DNA of 64,000 nucleotides from Phorcus lineatus (Eukaryota; Mollusca; Gastropoda; Trochida; Trochidae). The notes under the pieces are model-generated. The model worked only from the letters and a program-made list of their open reading frames with translations. It had not been told where the DNA came from and searched no databases. Below are positions 24,014-37,074 of this stretch, piece by piece. The translations under genes and the position numbers were made by a program. Location of the stretch: the NCBI GenBank assembly GCA_921293015.1, contig OV121086.1:47943402-48007401 (forward strand), read 5' to 3'. Numbering within the stretch: position 1 is the first letter of the stretch; each line of letters begins with the position of its first letter.

Positions 24014-24096
24014 TAGGACCCGTCTGCAATATACATATGAAGATATATGCGTTACGATCCACTGACAGTGAAGGAATCATCCTAGATCAATATCAT
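24014..24096 (+). CDS. Internal exon candidate with strong splice sites
   Basis: The 83-base segment lies between a pyrimidine-rich acceptor (CAATCTTATCTCCTAG) and a consensus donor (CAT|GTAAGT). Only the frame taking two leading bases (TA) is open. It encodes 27 residues, GPVCNIHMKIYALRST followed by DSEGIILDQYH, ending in phase 0. The composition is that of a folded protein, unlike the AT-driven frames nearby. The leading TA pairs in phase with the single G left by the exon at 19263-19325. I do not recognise the family. Splice signals at both ends make this one of the better exon calls in the window. Confidence 0.5.
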
Positions 24097-24617
24097 GTAA
24101 GTTAAGAAAAGGATTGCGATTAATACATTATTGATAATAAAATTCAAATCATTTCAGGCATTTCGTTGACGCATATGACAACCATTTGTTACGAATTCTT
24201 GCAGAGATAGCTCTATGAAAACATTAAAAACCTTGTACTCTATCAATGAGTGGAAAATAACGCACATGAAATTTATTTTCTCATTCCAATGTTTTTAATC
24301 CATAAACTAGCTATTGCCGGAAAATCATTTTTTCGTATATTTGAAATCGATACGTAGCATTCTGGTGACTTATATTTAGAAGTATTTTGTAGAATACCAA
24401 ATGCTTTAAATGCTTTAAATCTGTGAATAGAAGGAAGGAATTCATGTCCAACCTATTATGTATGTTCTGACAAAAGTATTAGGAATAAAACATAATTATG
24501 TTGTTTTTCTTATCAAGCTATTTCCTTTCAACATTGGGAGTAACTATAACATTTGTTATATGTTTGAATAATAGAAATCATTACGATCATACAGTACATA
24601 TGTTTAGCAGAACTAGA

Positions 24618-24825
24618 AACTCACGATTTTCTTCCGGAAAATTAGACCCTCATGATTTCACCAGAAAAACTATAGCTAACACTTTATGATTTTTATCAGG
24701 AAAATTAGACCCTCATGCTTTTCATCAGAAAAACTATAGCTAACACTTTATGATTTTCATCAGGAAATCCAGCAACTTATGATTTTCATCAGGAAAACTA
24801 AAACCTCATGATTTTCATGAAGAAG
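24618..24825. repeat. Minisatellite, seven units of about 30 bp with 63-bp higher order
   Basis: Units read roughly CTCATGATTTTCATCAGG plus AAAACTAtagctaACA or AAAATTAGACC. Units 1-2 and 3-4 form two closely matching 63-bp pairs; units 5-7 are simpler. The plus frame at 24498-24689 runs into the array and is not a gene. The reverse strand carries CTGATGA in several units, but no GAAAC follows, so these are not hammerhead cores. Confidence 0.75.
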
Positions 24826-27800
24826 ACAAGTACGTTTTTATTTACGTTCAAGTTGATCTTCAGGTTCATACGTGTACTTATGCTGTCCATTATTCATATG
24901 CATTAGGAACGCCATTAAGGTTGAAAACGAATATACGGATTCTGAATTCGTCTCCCACTCGAGATGACACAAGACATTATCTGTTTATCTGCTTGTTAAA
25001 GCGAAGGGACGTATTGAAGATTTCTTGGCCATATCCTAAAATATAACAAGGTCTTGTTACGGTTCATATTTTACATTGTGTTTTGTCACACCACAAATGT
25101 AAAGGAAAGCATAACCAATGAGTGCCAGGGTTATGATGTAAGGAGACCCTAAGTTATACATGGATAAGGTGTTGGGTTCATGTCTTAGAAAGATTGGATA
25201 CCCGCCGGGGTATGATGGTAAATAGGTAATTACTGCTCGTGTAGTTCCACAACAGTAGTTTTAGGATCTCTTGGAGTTGTACCGACATTTCAGTTAAAAC
25301 TGTTATTTGATAAGGACTTTTGTATGGAGAGGTTATAGTTGATCAAGGACAACCCTCGTGTATTCATTAGCCCTAAGAACGCCGAGAGATTGTGAAAAAT
25401 TTAATATAAATTTACAAAACCATTCTTTTTCATATATGCGTATTTAAAAACAAGATATAAGAAATTTAATCTATCATTCGTTAATGGTCAAGAGTTATCA
25501 ATAAATAAGCAATAAACCTGACATCATTTATTGTATTATTCACATATTAAGCGTTGTATCTTTGACATTTACAAGCGTGAAAATGACACAACGTAAATTC
25601 CATTGTTAATGTTGTTTTATCCTAAGAGGAAACCGATTGATTAGTGAAACCTTTGTTATTATAACTTATGTTAAAAACAGAGCCCTTTCACGCAATTTCA
25701 TATTGCAGCGGTGTGGTAAATCAAGCGAATACAATAACAATACAATAACGATAAGTTATAACAACGTAAAGTGAAGTTCTAACACCTCATAGCCTGCTGT
25801 TCGAACATATCATTAATGTTCCCTTTAATACAGAAACATGTCACACGCGTTTGTCCTCTTGAATGAAAGAAAATGGTATCGAAAGAAATAGAACATACTA
25901 TCAAACCAGTTATTGATTTTCCTATCAGCATGAAACTGACAGAAGGAAACAAAGGTAAAACGATATTACTAATATTATATCAACTCGTTGAGAGGCATTC
26001 TGCTCGTATTATTGATAACTTATTCTAAAGAATTATCTTGTCTAAGAACAAATCGATGTTATGAAACATTTCTTAGTGTTTGTCTCTCGTGGTAACGAGT
26101 TAGGGTTAAACAAATGAGGTTACTAAGTTCAATAGGTGTAATGAATTTTGAGCCAGCACATAATTCGTGTACGTCTGTACCTCTCTTGGTGGCTCATTTG
26201 GTTTTGGCAGAGAATGGGAGTAATAAAACAACGTTGTCTGGGAGAAAACACTCTTCTCAAGGGTTCACAGTATTAACAAAAACTTAAAATCTATCTTTGA
26301 ATGGTGAAAATGATAATTTTCTGTTAATCTGGAAGTGTTTTTCAAGCAAACGAGTACTTAATTTAAGAGATGAATATGTGCAAAATATTCTCAACACTTA
26401 GAGATAAATGCTTACCATTGATTAAAACACTATCATAATCATTTACCTTATGTAATACTTATTTGGTATGTTTGTAGTAGTAAGATGTACATAAAACAAA
26501 GAAAGCATATTCGTTTTGTAACAGCAGTAAGGAAGCCTTTATGCAATGCCAAAGAATGGCTAAGGTTAAATAAAGAAATAACTGCTTTGTAAGGAGAGTA
26601 TGAACAGATACAGTCCTTACCAAATATAAATCGTGAATTTTCAAAAAAAGAGTGACTCTCTCAAGTTGATGAGGCCGAGTCACGTCTTGTCCCGAATACG
26701 TTCAATCAAAGTGTCACAGTAGGGAATAGAATAAAAACAGTTGTAGTGGATATCCTTCAAGAATAAGCTCAAATGCAGGGCTAAAATAGAAAAGTGCTTC
26801 GTAATTAAAGGCAAGGGACTGGTTATTGACAGGGCATCCATCACTACTAAGCATATCTTTTTCAAAGGATTTTTTGTTATCAATCGAAACATGTCTTCTG
26901 ATCGACGATCGACATCTTTAGATGAATACCCTTTGATATGACCTAATTTTGAGTATAACGTATAACGGAAATGTATTATTTCATACCCATCAGTTTTGAT
27001 CTAAGAAGAGCAAACAACGTTCAATGAAGGAAAGGTCATCTTCATGTATGTGATTTTCTTCTTATGTTGTATTCAATCAATTATAATGTATATGCAACAT
27101 AAAGCGACTTATACCAACTCTGCAAATCATACTTCGGAGTTCTGAATAGACATATGTTATGTAAACAAAGGAACTTTCCATTAAACCAATTCCTCCCGAT
27201 ACATCATGGTATTTTTGTGATGTATAATGTATATGCTGGTATTATGTAGAATACAATCAATGGGAAATGAAATAACGTTTCGAAAGAGAGAACACGCGTG
27301 AATATACGATTGGGTAAACGTAGGGAGACCAAGGACAGTTGATGTTTCCCAGATATACTGTTGCAAAAAAATTTTTTTCACAAAATGACATTGACTTTGT
27401 GTTTCTAAAATGCTTTAGATAATAATAAACAAACTTTCAAAACTTTCAAATATGTACGGTGATTCCTTGACCAGGATAATGTTATAACAGAACATAGGTG
27501 AATTAGTAACCCAAGGAACCGACATTCTTTCACCCAGGTCGAAGGACAAAGGGACGGTTTGAATAAATTTACAAAATCTCTCTTGCCAAAAAATTATCCG
27601 GCTGTATTTTATCTACTATTGTAATGATATATCCTTACAGAGAATAAATATTTAATTTGTTACTTACAAATAACAAATGTAAATTACCTTTTTTACCATA
27701 ATGTAGTTTATATTAAAATTTAGTCAAAGCATTTTTATATATAAATTCTTAAATATGGAACGTTTTTATCTGTGCACTTATGAAAAGTGATCGAGATTAA

Positions 27801-28259
27801 GGAAGTGTACACTTCTAGAATGTGAAGTGACGGGAAAGTACACTTAGTTTGAAAGAACTGTCATTCATCGGATGAAGTATGCATAATTAAAGGCACGTTT
27901 TTGGAAAGATTTATTTCTTCATATTTTCCCCAAAAGCATTAGTTCATGGCAAATAAATAATCTCCAGAGGGTCAAAACATCTCATTACTCAGCCTGATAA
28001 TCCGTAGTCGTAGAGGAAATAATGAAGCATCAAGCAAAAACCACTGGCGACCATTTTTGTGTGAACAGCCTTTTGGTAATTTAAGTAAGAAATGGAGTCG
28101 TATAGCTTGTTCGTTTTAAATCTAATTCTTTTGACTATAAGACATTGTCATGCAATTACAAACACTTATTTTCTTTTTCATGAGAAAACTATTACTGCTT
28201 CAATATCTATTACATTATACAAAATATGTTGCAAGCGTGCGGTCAATCTAATTTATAGT
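24826..28259. other. No supported gene
   Basis: AT-rich. Minus frames at 26459-26683, 26680-26892 and 27181-27381 lack splice support. A 14-base palindrome (GAAGTGTACACTTC) at 27802-27815 is within chance expectation. The 115-codon frame at 28092-28439 runs into the inverted repeat and is discounted. Confidence 0.5.
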
Positions 28260-28488
28260 TTCATAATCATCCTGAATTGTTTCAGTGGCATTCTAGAAGT
28301 TGGTAGTATAAAGACGACAATGATATATGGATATACAACTTCTTTATTACACAGTGGCGACGTTTCGGTAAAGATCCTTATACCGTTATCAAGCATATCA
28401 TATCATAAGGATCTATACCGAAACGTCGCCACTGTGTAATAAAGAAGTTGTATATCCATATATCATTGTCGTCTTCATAATCATCCTG
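28260..28488 (-). mobile_element. Fold-back retro-insertion, Penelope-like type (copy 1)
   Basis: A 199-bp insertion (28275-28473) is flanked by an exact 15-bp direct repeat, TTCATAATCATCCTG (28260-28274 and 28474-28488). Inside are inverted arms of 71 bases (28311-28381 and 28405-28475) with one mismatch and a 23-base loop, partly overlapping the right duplication. A one-sided tail follows that, on the minus strand, reads CCAACTTCTAGAATGCCACT. Each arm holds CCGAAACGTCGCC and AATAAAGAAGTTG. The element at 49.1 kb has the same tail and arm end. Target duplications of this length, one conserved end and an inverted 5' portion point to target-primed reverse transcription. GAAACGTC is the 3' part of hammerhead ribozymes reported in Penelope-like elements, but no intact CTGATGA partner is present. 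No protein is encoded. Confidence 0.75.
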
Positions 28489-29109
28489 TTGTAGAAAAAC
28501 CTCATAATTACAAACTCAAAATACAAATAAAGTTTCTGACATTATTTTAATGCAATCGAAGCGTAAAATAAATGAAACTGTTAAATGAATAGAAGCAGAA
28601 CAGTTGGGAAGTTATATGAAATACATACTTGATATGGTGAACAGTGTTTTATTTATCTGGCTAAACGTTCATATTCCACAATTGGAAAAATAATATCAAC
28701 ATATTCAAAATGAATTGAACATCATAAGGATTTATTCTATAAAATGCATCATAAAAGTATGTTTAGTTGTTAAGTAAGCGGAATCTAAAATGACTCCCTC
28801 ATATTTTTCCAACTCTGATAGTGCTGCATTATGTCCGACACGTTGAGTATATTACGAACGTTCGTATTATACGTTCGTATCATACGGTTTATTACAGCTT
28901 CAATTGAGAATAATGATAGACGAGACTACATTGTACTTATGCGTAACTAATCGAGCAGCCGTAAAATAAAGGCCCAGCTACAACGGCGTCCTTGTTTTAG
29001 AATGTTAATCACTCTCTAATGGCGTATAAAGAATTTAAAAGAAGCGTAATGCACGCAGACGTCTACCTAGGGAATGCGTATATAGTGTCCCGTTTAGAGA
29101 GACATCGCA
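28489..29109. other. No supported feature
   Basis: AT-rich. The 14-base palindrome TACGAACGTTCGTA at 28853-28866, followed by a second ACGTTCGTAT, is the only structure noted and is near chance level. Confidence 0.45.
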
Positions 29110-29345
29110 AACAAGGAAATATTTTAAACTTTGTAACGGCAAATATTGCAATATTACGGTTCGAGTGCATACCAGCATCAGGACGTTTCTTCATTTTTTA
29201 AAAACTGTTTTTTATCAATTAAATAAATCTTATTAAAGAAAATATGTAAACACTATACACTTTGTAACGGTATATTGCAATATTACGGTTTGATTACATA
29301 CATGCATCAATATGTTTTGTCATTCTTTAATACTGTTTCCACTTA
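29110..29345. repeat. Local tandem duplication, about 131-bp period
   Basis: TTTGTAACGG, ATTGCAATATTACGGTT and a following CATC.. segment occur at 29130-29215 and again at 29261-29340 with moderate divergence. Two copies only. The frame at 29019-29201 crosses the first copy and is not called. Confidence 0.6.
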
Positions 29346-32134
29346 GAAAAGCTGATATAAAAATGACACATTTTCACCAGTTATATGAAATCATTATGTT
29401 TTTGTTAAATCAAAATTCTACCTTAACGTACCTTCAACATGGAAGGAAAAGTTAACAACATGTAAACCATGAATGTTGCACATTACTTGAAACTCTGATT
29501 AAGAACTAGAAATAGATGATTCAAACGTAAGAATACGTATCAAGATATTACAGTCATCAACCAAACACAAACAAGGTGAAAAGGGTACTCTATGATTCAT
29601 ATTGGGAATAATAGATAATATGCTTATGAAATATAATCTTTGTTTCACATGACCGGTCTCCTATTGGTGCAAAGCTAATCGCTTCTGAAATCGTCTGTAA
29701 ATATTTGCCATAACAATCCTTTCTCAAAGGCATCTGTGTGACAGGTGGGATTCAATAAAGATGCTTGCTGAAAGAGTTTACAGCCACACAAACTTCTCTT
29801 TATACTGCTTAAAGGTGTGGTTTATTGCTCTGATTACGATGCAGTGGTTTGATTAAGGGAATTAGCCTAGCAAGCTTTGGATAATCCATATTAATCGCGT
29901 TTATATCCACCATGAACATAGGTTAAGAATGCAGTAAAACGTTATAATAAAATTCTAAAGAGACGTAGTCACTCATAAAAGTAGACCTGTCACTCAATAC
30001 AGACTTACATGTGAATATGCAGGTAATAAAAACGTAATAAAAGTAATAAAACCGTTAAAAAATGAAGAAAAGTTGAAGCGAGCTGTCATAATGTAAGTCA
30101 CGCTAAGACAAAAGTTAAGGCGTTAACAGTCACTATCTCTTAATAAAATGGCATCAGTTCAAAGATTAAACATTAAATTATTGTCCAAGGTTGTGGGTTT
30201 GGGTTCTGTGTGATCTGAACAAAGACTCTTGAATGTCAACTGTTTAGATTATATAAGGCAAAAAGTACTATAAAAAGTGTGTCTTTAAACTCAAGTGGGC
30301 ATAATCGATGACTTGTGTGTTGATGCTATTTAAAACCTTTAAAGCTGGGTTTGACAGAATGACTGAATCAATTTATAATCCTAAAATCAAAACTATACAA
30401 ATAACTATTGAAGGAATTCCAAATCAACTCTACAGTCAACATATGCGTCAACATAATTTATGGGATTATTAAGAAACTTCCCAATATAAAACGTCTTCCA
30501 AGATTTTCTTCTGACTGATATTTATTATAGGTAAGTTTTTAATTGACAAGTACGCTTTGTGGCTTGATCTAAGAACAACCGATGATGACAATTTCACGGC
30601 TCTGGAAGAAGAATTGAAAATGGTAGTGAAGGAATGACAATTGCAATCACTAAAGAAGAGAATGCTGGGCCAGTACATATTTAATTATATGTTATCATGA
30701 ATGTTAACTGAATATTGATAACGGAAGGTTTGAATCTGTAATGTATTATTTTTCATAGTAGGTATAAATAGGGGTTTCCTGATCAGTGGTGAGTAAAGAG
30801 AATTTTAACATTTTCCATTACAGAGAAAAACTGTAGAGTAGTTTTCTGTTATGTTTAATGAAGAAATATGGTTTGTTCCCCGTTGGCCCAGAATTCCTAT
30901 TCATTCCTACTACTCAAGCATCAACCTAAACCCTTATCTTGACAGATTTAGTGATACAATCTATAACTTTATAAAATAAATATGAATAAATGTTTCTTTT
31001 TAAGATGAAGTTAATCTTTTATTTTAAACATATATATTTTGTATCATCTTGTAATAAATATATAAACAATCGTCAAAGTGTTATCTACAATTTTTAATTC
31101 TAAACAATTTGTAATTACAATTATTTGCAATGAATTTCAAACAAAAAATTCGGATCATCAACAATATGCAAAGATGATGAAAATGGCCATCAAGCACTGT
31201 TCATTTGTTCCAAGAAATCAATTTGTCTGACTCAAAGATCTACAGTGATAATATCTTTATGTAATCATTACATGGGTATTGCATCATTGTTACACGATCA
31301 ATGCTTGGATCGAAGATTGCATAAGTGGTAGACTGGCCCTTGGCTTACTGCGGTAATTACACATATTGAAAATATATATTATATTTGAATATCTACTTCT
31401 ACTGCAGCCATATCGCAGAACCTGGTCCTTGTTACATGGTAGTTAAGATCAGTAAATATAAGACACCCGTTCTTATTATCAAACTTAAGTTACAAATCTA
31501 TTCTTAACAAATAACTTTTAGTTGACTTGATTTGTTTTTCTTGACAAAAGACCAAATGAATCACGATTTTGTAAGTTTTCCACCACACCAGTTCTAAATT
31601 AACGCTGCTAAAAAAGAACGATCCTTGTTGGGAGGATCAAAGTCTGTCAGATATGTACGTTACAAGTTTGATAGCTTCCTTATCAAATAACTCTGCGCTT
31701 AAACCCAAATGGCGCAAAATCAATTCCAGCATTAACATTCGATTTCATGAACGCTATTGATATGCGTTTTTTTTTTACAACAAGCTTACCATAATATTTA
31801 AAAAACAACAAATGAATACGTTATACTTCATAAACTATTCACATTGGAAGTCAATGGTAAAAAACCCGTCTTATTCAATGTAAAGACAAGTTCAAACACC
31901 ATCGCACCACCCTTAATGAGCAAATGTCACAAACATCATTGGTGCTCTAAGAAAGGGGTACTTTGTGTCAGTCCCTTTACCCAATACCTTATATACGATT
32001 AACGTCATTTTTTATAAATAAATGACAATCATGTTGTCCTCATTGTAAACATAAATGCTCTAAAGAAAGCCCTCGAACACCTTGAACTATGGTACACAGC
32101 GTATATACAAACACACATATTGATCGTTTCTTAC
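29346..32134. other. No supported gene
   Basis: AT-rich. The frame at 30469-30678 (minus) has no splice support. No arrays or long inverted repeats are visible. Confidence 0.5.
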
Positions 32135-32396
32135 CGTGGTCTGATGACGCCGGACTTTCGTCCCAGATGACGTAAAGAGGATATTCCGAGCTCCCTAGGG
32201 CTTGAAAACTCTTTGACTTTCTCCTGGCGCTACTACCGAGGGGGAAACTCCTCTTGTGGACGGGTAGAACTGTTGGTAGGTGGGAAAAGGTTCCAAAGGG
32301 AGTTGGCGGAGTCTTGCGTCCATTAGTGGTCACTTGGGCACTGTGGTACCAATTACCAGCATAGATGGAAGAGTAAAATGTTGGTGCTTTCTCCAT
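32135..32396 (-). CDS. First coding exon, minus strand (87 residues)
   Basis: The ATG at 32396 sits in a strong context (GAAATGG). The frame runs 87 codons to a consensus donor CCACG|GTAAGA, leaving one base; beyond the donor the composition turns AT-driven. The peptide is polar and Ser/Pro/Thr-rich (VTTNGRKTPPTPFGTFSHL), with a basic patch (SSARRKSKSF) that suits phosphorylation or membrane/nuclear contact, then YPLYVIWDESPASSDH. There is no signal peptide, so a cytoplasmic or nuclear N-terminus is likely. G+C is well above the flanks. Later exons would lie to the left. No domain is recognised; intrinsically disordered N-termini rarely allow a family call. Confidence 0.55.
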
Positions 32397-33063
32397 TTCG
32401 AACAGTGTTTGAATTAAATCAATATGACTTCAGATATTTCCTTGAATCGTACTATTGAAATGACTTCAGTGTCTTGTGTCACAGACATCTAGTGCAGGTT
32501 ATAGTTTTTTCTTCCATTATAGGTGTATACTTGCAACACGAAACTGTATTTGAATATGCAGTAGGTACTTCCACGTTCACTGTGATGTCATCTTTATCCT
32601 CTAACTGTTACAACACAACCCTTAATGAATATAATGTATCAGTATATCATCCCATCTCATGCAAATAGTAGCTATAGCAAAAACAGAAATCCATAAAATG
32701 CAACACTGTGCACAGTGACCTTTCACACCAGTTCGTACATCTCCAATCAAATGGATGTAGGACCTGTCACATTTTGTTCATAACGGTATCCAGATTAACA
32801 TAGAACACTCACTTGAGACTCGTGTCTCTCAAAACATGAAAATAACACCTCCAAGTCACAGGTATCACTATAAGGTGTAAAGTGTCCAGTGAAAGGTGTT
32901 AGTCAGTATTTTAGGCAAGTCTAATGGCTTCTAGCATAAAAGGCACACTTTGAACAACTAAGATACCATATGCATAAATGCACAGAATGATTTCCGTCAA
33001 AGGTTCCAAGTGACGTGGTAACGCTTATATTTCCTGTTATCATCTGTGAGGTAGGGTAACTAG

Positions 33064-33071
33064 TATATAAA
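33064..33071 (+). promoter_or_regulatory. TATA box, plus strand, divergent from the 32396 start
   Basis: TATATAAA stands at the edge of a GC-rich island and about 670 bases from the oppositely directed ATG at 32396. A start would be expected near 33095, which falls just past the ATG at 33087, so either the box is not used for that ORF or translation begins at the internal ATG near 33165. Confidence 0.3.
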
Positions 33072-33086
33072 CAGAGACGGCGACTC

Positions 33087-33245
33087 ATGAGTGAGCTAAT
33101 ACACTTGCCCGCTGAGCTTGTCTTACAGCTCACCCAAGCGTGTATTGTGCCCGCGGTGAGGTCTATGTTAGCCCAGAGCACAGATAACTCAATTTCGTAT
33201 CAAACACACTCGGCCAGACGCATGTGTCAGTTCATACACTTATGA
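33087..33245 (+). CDS. Short ORF or first exon in GC-rich island
   Basis: The 52-codon frame begins MSELIHLPAELVLQLTQACI and continues VPAVRSMLAQSTDN, with a strongly protein-like composition. A donor-like GCG|GTGAGG at 33155 would end a 23-codon exon in phase 0. The LPAELVLQL string resembles the start of an F-box helix, but nothing else supports that. The minus strand is also open here (86 codons, 32921-33181), so one of the two must be a shadow. The plus reading is preferred for its ATG and composition. Confidence 0.35.
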   Translation: MSELIHLPAELVLQLTQACIVPAVRSMLAQSTDNSISYQTHSARRMCQFIHL

Positions 33246-36200
33246 GTAAGGCAACACAAAGTTAAACAGTTGTTTCACTTCATTTGTAAATTGAGGTAGA
33301 TCAAGGTTTTAGTGAACCTAAGAGTAAAACTTATGTATCATTCCATACAAACCAGTCATCCATTATGTATTCAGTCCATAAAAACACGAGACTTGTGTTT
33401 CATTATATACACCATTCTATACATATGTTTCTGAGACGCCAGCTCGACGTGTGGTTCAGTCCACATTAAGGAAGGCAATTGTTTCAGTTCACACTCACTC
33501 TAAGATTCATGAGTGAGTCCACTAATACAACCACTATTCTTTCATACCCGTGATTAATATAGTCTATACAAATTCCTTGCCGTGACCAAGCAGTAAACAA
33601 AGACGCGGCTAGATACTTTTTCAGTCCATGACATTTTTATGGTTGCATATTTCAGTCGATACTGGTCATTCTGTACACACATTACTGTACATATCAGTTC
33701 ACATACAAAACTAAATTCATTTTCAATCCAAATTTCCAAATAACCAAAAGCACGTTTCATATGTGTATGTAGTAAACACATATATACGGCTGACTCAAGC
33801 TTTAGTTCACAGTACGGACCCTTGATGCTTTAAGACCACACTACTTTTCAAAGAAATGTTGATTCAGTATATTCCAACACTTCTGCGCCTGATAATCCTT
33901 AATTCGACCTTTGACTTCACACCTAAATGACCCACGTGTTTCCAATAAGGCAGCAAGTAACCCGTGGCTTTCCTTCGTAATACGCTTACTCTTTAAATGG
34001 ACATTCTGGATAACATGATAAACTGCTTCATTTAACGTTTTCCGTTCACTCCCTGCTTGAATTCATCGTGTTTTCTACACCAGTAAATTGTGTGTGTAAC
34101 GATTCACTTAACCACTCAGGGCAATAATAAAGGTATGACGTATCGTTGTTACAGGTTGTCCTAGTTCCGGTGGGTTCTCAAACCTTCGCCCTTCAAAATC
34201 TTATATTTTTCATAAACCAAAATTGTTAAAACAGTTAACGATGTGCATCCCTCAGTTACATTTTTGTGTTTAATAATTTCATTGAAAACACTCAAGGCAA
34301 CGATTCATGTGTATCAATAAAGCAACACCTAAACCAACATCACATTTCTGGGAGGTTGATGAGGAGATTCTGTTACCATTCAACTCGAAACTAAGAATTA
34401 AAAAAAAATTCAACCACTTGGATGCAGACACTGTTACAAGATATAGACTACCGCTTTCATCCATGCGTTCTTTGTTCTTTAACAGTCTATAGTCCTTATA
34501 TAATTTCTGTTTCCATGGCAATTGCTCCGGTCCTTGACGTCGTATCTGCATACATATGGTTAAAATCTCTTGTTATTTATTATTCATAACTTAAGTAGAT
34601 ATACCTTGTTTACAGGTGATTATTATTCTCCTTTTATCTGAAGCCAAAAAGCTCTCTTCAATTATTCATATGGATTTGAGTTTATCTTTATGCATAGCAC
34701 GTTTGACATTTATATAGTCTTCGGAGTGCCGAAACTTACTCTTTGTAAACGCCCAAGGCAATAATCTGACCGTAATTGATAATGTATATAGTTTATTGTG
34801 ATAACTCCATCATATGAAATATGAAATACCTAATTCTTCAATGCAAATAAACACGGTTGTTTATGGCTCGCTGTGCGTATACCATCATGTTTTCCGAACT
34901 TAATAAGTTTATTTTTAGGCTAACTCTGATCTAGGAGATCTTCTACATCACATAAAATGCTAGGGGGTCATGTTTGTGGTGTCTATGACTTGGTAATGAA
35001 CTGCTTAAAATGTGTTCTTAAAAATACAACTATACTTAACATACAGGAGGGTAATACCGAGTTTCCATACCATATTCTTACAAAGATAAATATGATGTAC
35101 TATTATATCATAATGTGATATTTTGAATTGTAAAGTCTTTGAATTTTTTTAACAAAAAAATATAAGTGGTGTTTTGCAAAAATAAAAGATATTACTGATA
35201 CAAAAGTTTTGAGAAAATGTGATATTTTGTGACTCTCCGTTGCTACAGGTATAACATAATATGCTGTCCTTTATCCAGTCATAGCTTTCTGGCTGATTGT
35301 AAATGATTCGAATCATTCATATAATATGCTATAATTATGTTAAATAAATTCAAACAACAAAATATGATACAAGCTTATATTTATATAGTATTTATCAAGA
35401 TAAGAAGATAGCATAAGAATTTGGAAATATTTGCGATTCTTGACTAATTAGGTTATTACAGAAAATGTGGAAGCCAAATGAACCTGGAAATCGCATTCTG
35501 TTTATTTTGTTTTGTTTGTATTGTAAACATTGCTGCGAAAACCCATTCCCTTTAGACAGTGAGCGTTCACAGTAGCCCGTGTATCATCTTTCAAACATCA
35601 AATTAGGTGCATTTTACCACAGGATATTCTGAACAGGGTTCTTTTTAAAGGGGCACTGACATGGTTTATAAATATTTGATCATGTGGAGATGGCAATGTT
35701 TATTGACAATTTCACTACACCACACAGGTAGATTTTGGTCCCAGAGACTTAGTGTCAATTTAGTTCATGATAACGTACACGTTATTTATTATAGTAATAT
35801 CTATTCATATATTTATCTAGTTTTGGTTCTTGCAAATTCAATACGTGGTGATTTAATTTCAAATAATTTCAGTCGTCGAGTACATTTATGCTAAAATGCA
35901 AAAGACTTGATTATCGCTTGTTTTCCATGAAATTCCAGCCACGCATTACATATTTTAGGAAGCCGAATCTCAATACCAAATTACATGAACACAAATTATG
36001 GGCGTTAACAAACACTACCACACCACATTTCTTTTCGTTTGCCATAAATACATGTAACTATAACGTTTGACTAATGCGCCGAGCTACAGCGCTTGCAGTG
36101 TCCGTTTTTTTCGGAGACAAATAATGACTTTACAACTGTAAATTGTCACTTTACTGAACCGATAAGCATTTGACTTAAACTGTCAGCAACATTCAGTAAT

Positions 36201-37074
36201 TTCGACAAAAAAAATAACACCTCTGATAATGTTAGGCATAACTGACTCCACCACCATAATTCATGTCATTTGAAAAGCGGATTAACGTTCTCTACGATCA
36301 GTTGAACTTGAAATATTAAAGTGTTTTCACAAAATCCACATGACCACGGCAGATAAGCAATTGATATTGGGTGTTTAGGAGTGTTCTCGTTAGGATACCC
36401 TGAAACTTTTCAATACAGGAGATCATTATCACTATCAAATTTACCGCTCTACAGCAAGGGCAGGGCAACCTTGAACATACTGATATATGGGATAGCATTT
36501 CTTTTATATGAATACTTGATGGAGCAGAAATGCTAATTTGTCATCTAAAGATTCACAGAACCAAACAACGACAAAGAAGTTTTAATTTACCACACATTGT
36601 ACATAGAAGTTAGAGAATCGTCTAAAAACTCATGTCGAAAATATGTTCTTAGAAAAAAGGAAGCATACTGTTATGTGTCCATTTTCAATTTATATATCTG
36701 CTTTGTTATTTCTGCAATGTTTTGCTGTGTATAAACACGTCATTCTGTCAGCTTATTCGGCAGTTAAAGATAGATAAGGGGAGTTCTGGTTCTCGTTCAA
36801 GGCCTGTTCAAACTATGTAAACCTCCTGATACTGAAATTTGATATTTTTTACAAAGTAAATATCAGGGAAACAAGCTTTTATGAACAACAATTTCGTTAT
36901 TGTTAAATTCACAACGTTTCATAGTATATGAGTATCATCTGGTGGGTTCAATGGAATATGAAACTTCAAAATGCCATAGACATACGACACAATTAGATTT
37001 CCCCACTACTGTTTAATGTTTACTTGTCATGGTATATATGTAACCCATTTCATATTACCTACATCCAACCCAAT
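33246..37074. other. No supported gene
   Basis: AT-rich with several chance-length frames (33554-33781, 34279-34551, 35661-35894, 35888-36070, 36316-36498). None has paired splice sites or recognisable motifs. A 26-base minus segment ending at GTAAGT near 34733 is too short to claim. Confidence 0.5.

Noticed and set aside
24618-24825. CTGATGA boxes on the minus strand as hammerhead ribozymes
   Set aside because: No GAAAC follows any of them; the motif belongs to the minisatellite unit.
28092-28439. 115-codon plus-strand frame
   Set aside because: Its second half is the fold-back element and its first half is AT-driven.
28853-28866. 14-base palindrome TACGAACGTTCGTA
   Set aside because: A few 14-base palindromes are expected by chance in 64 kb.
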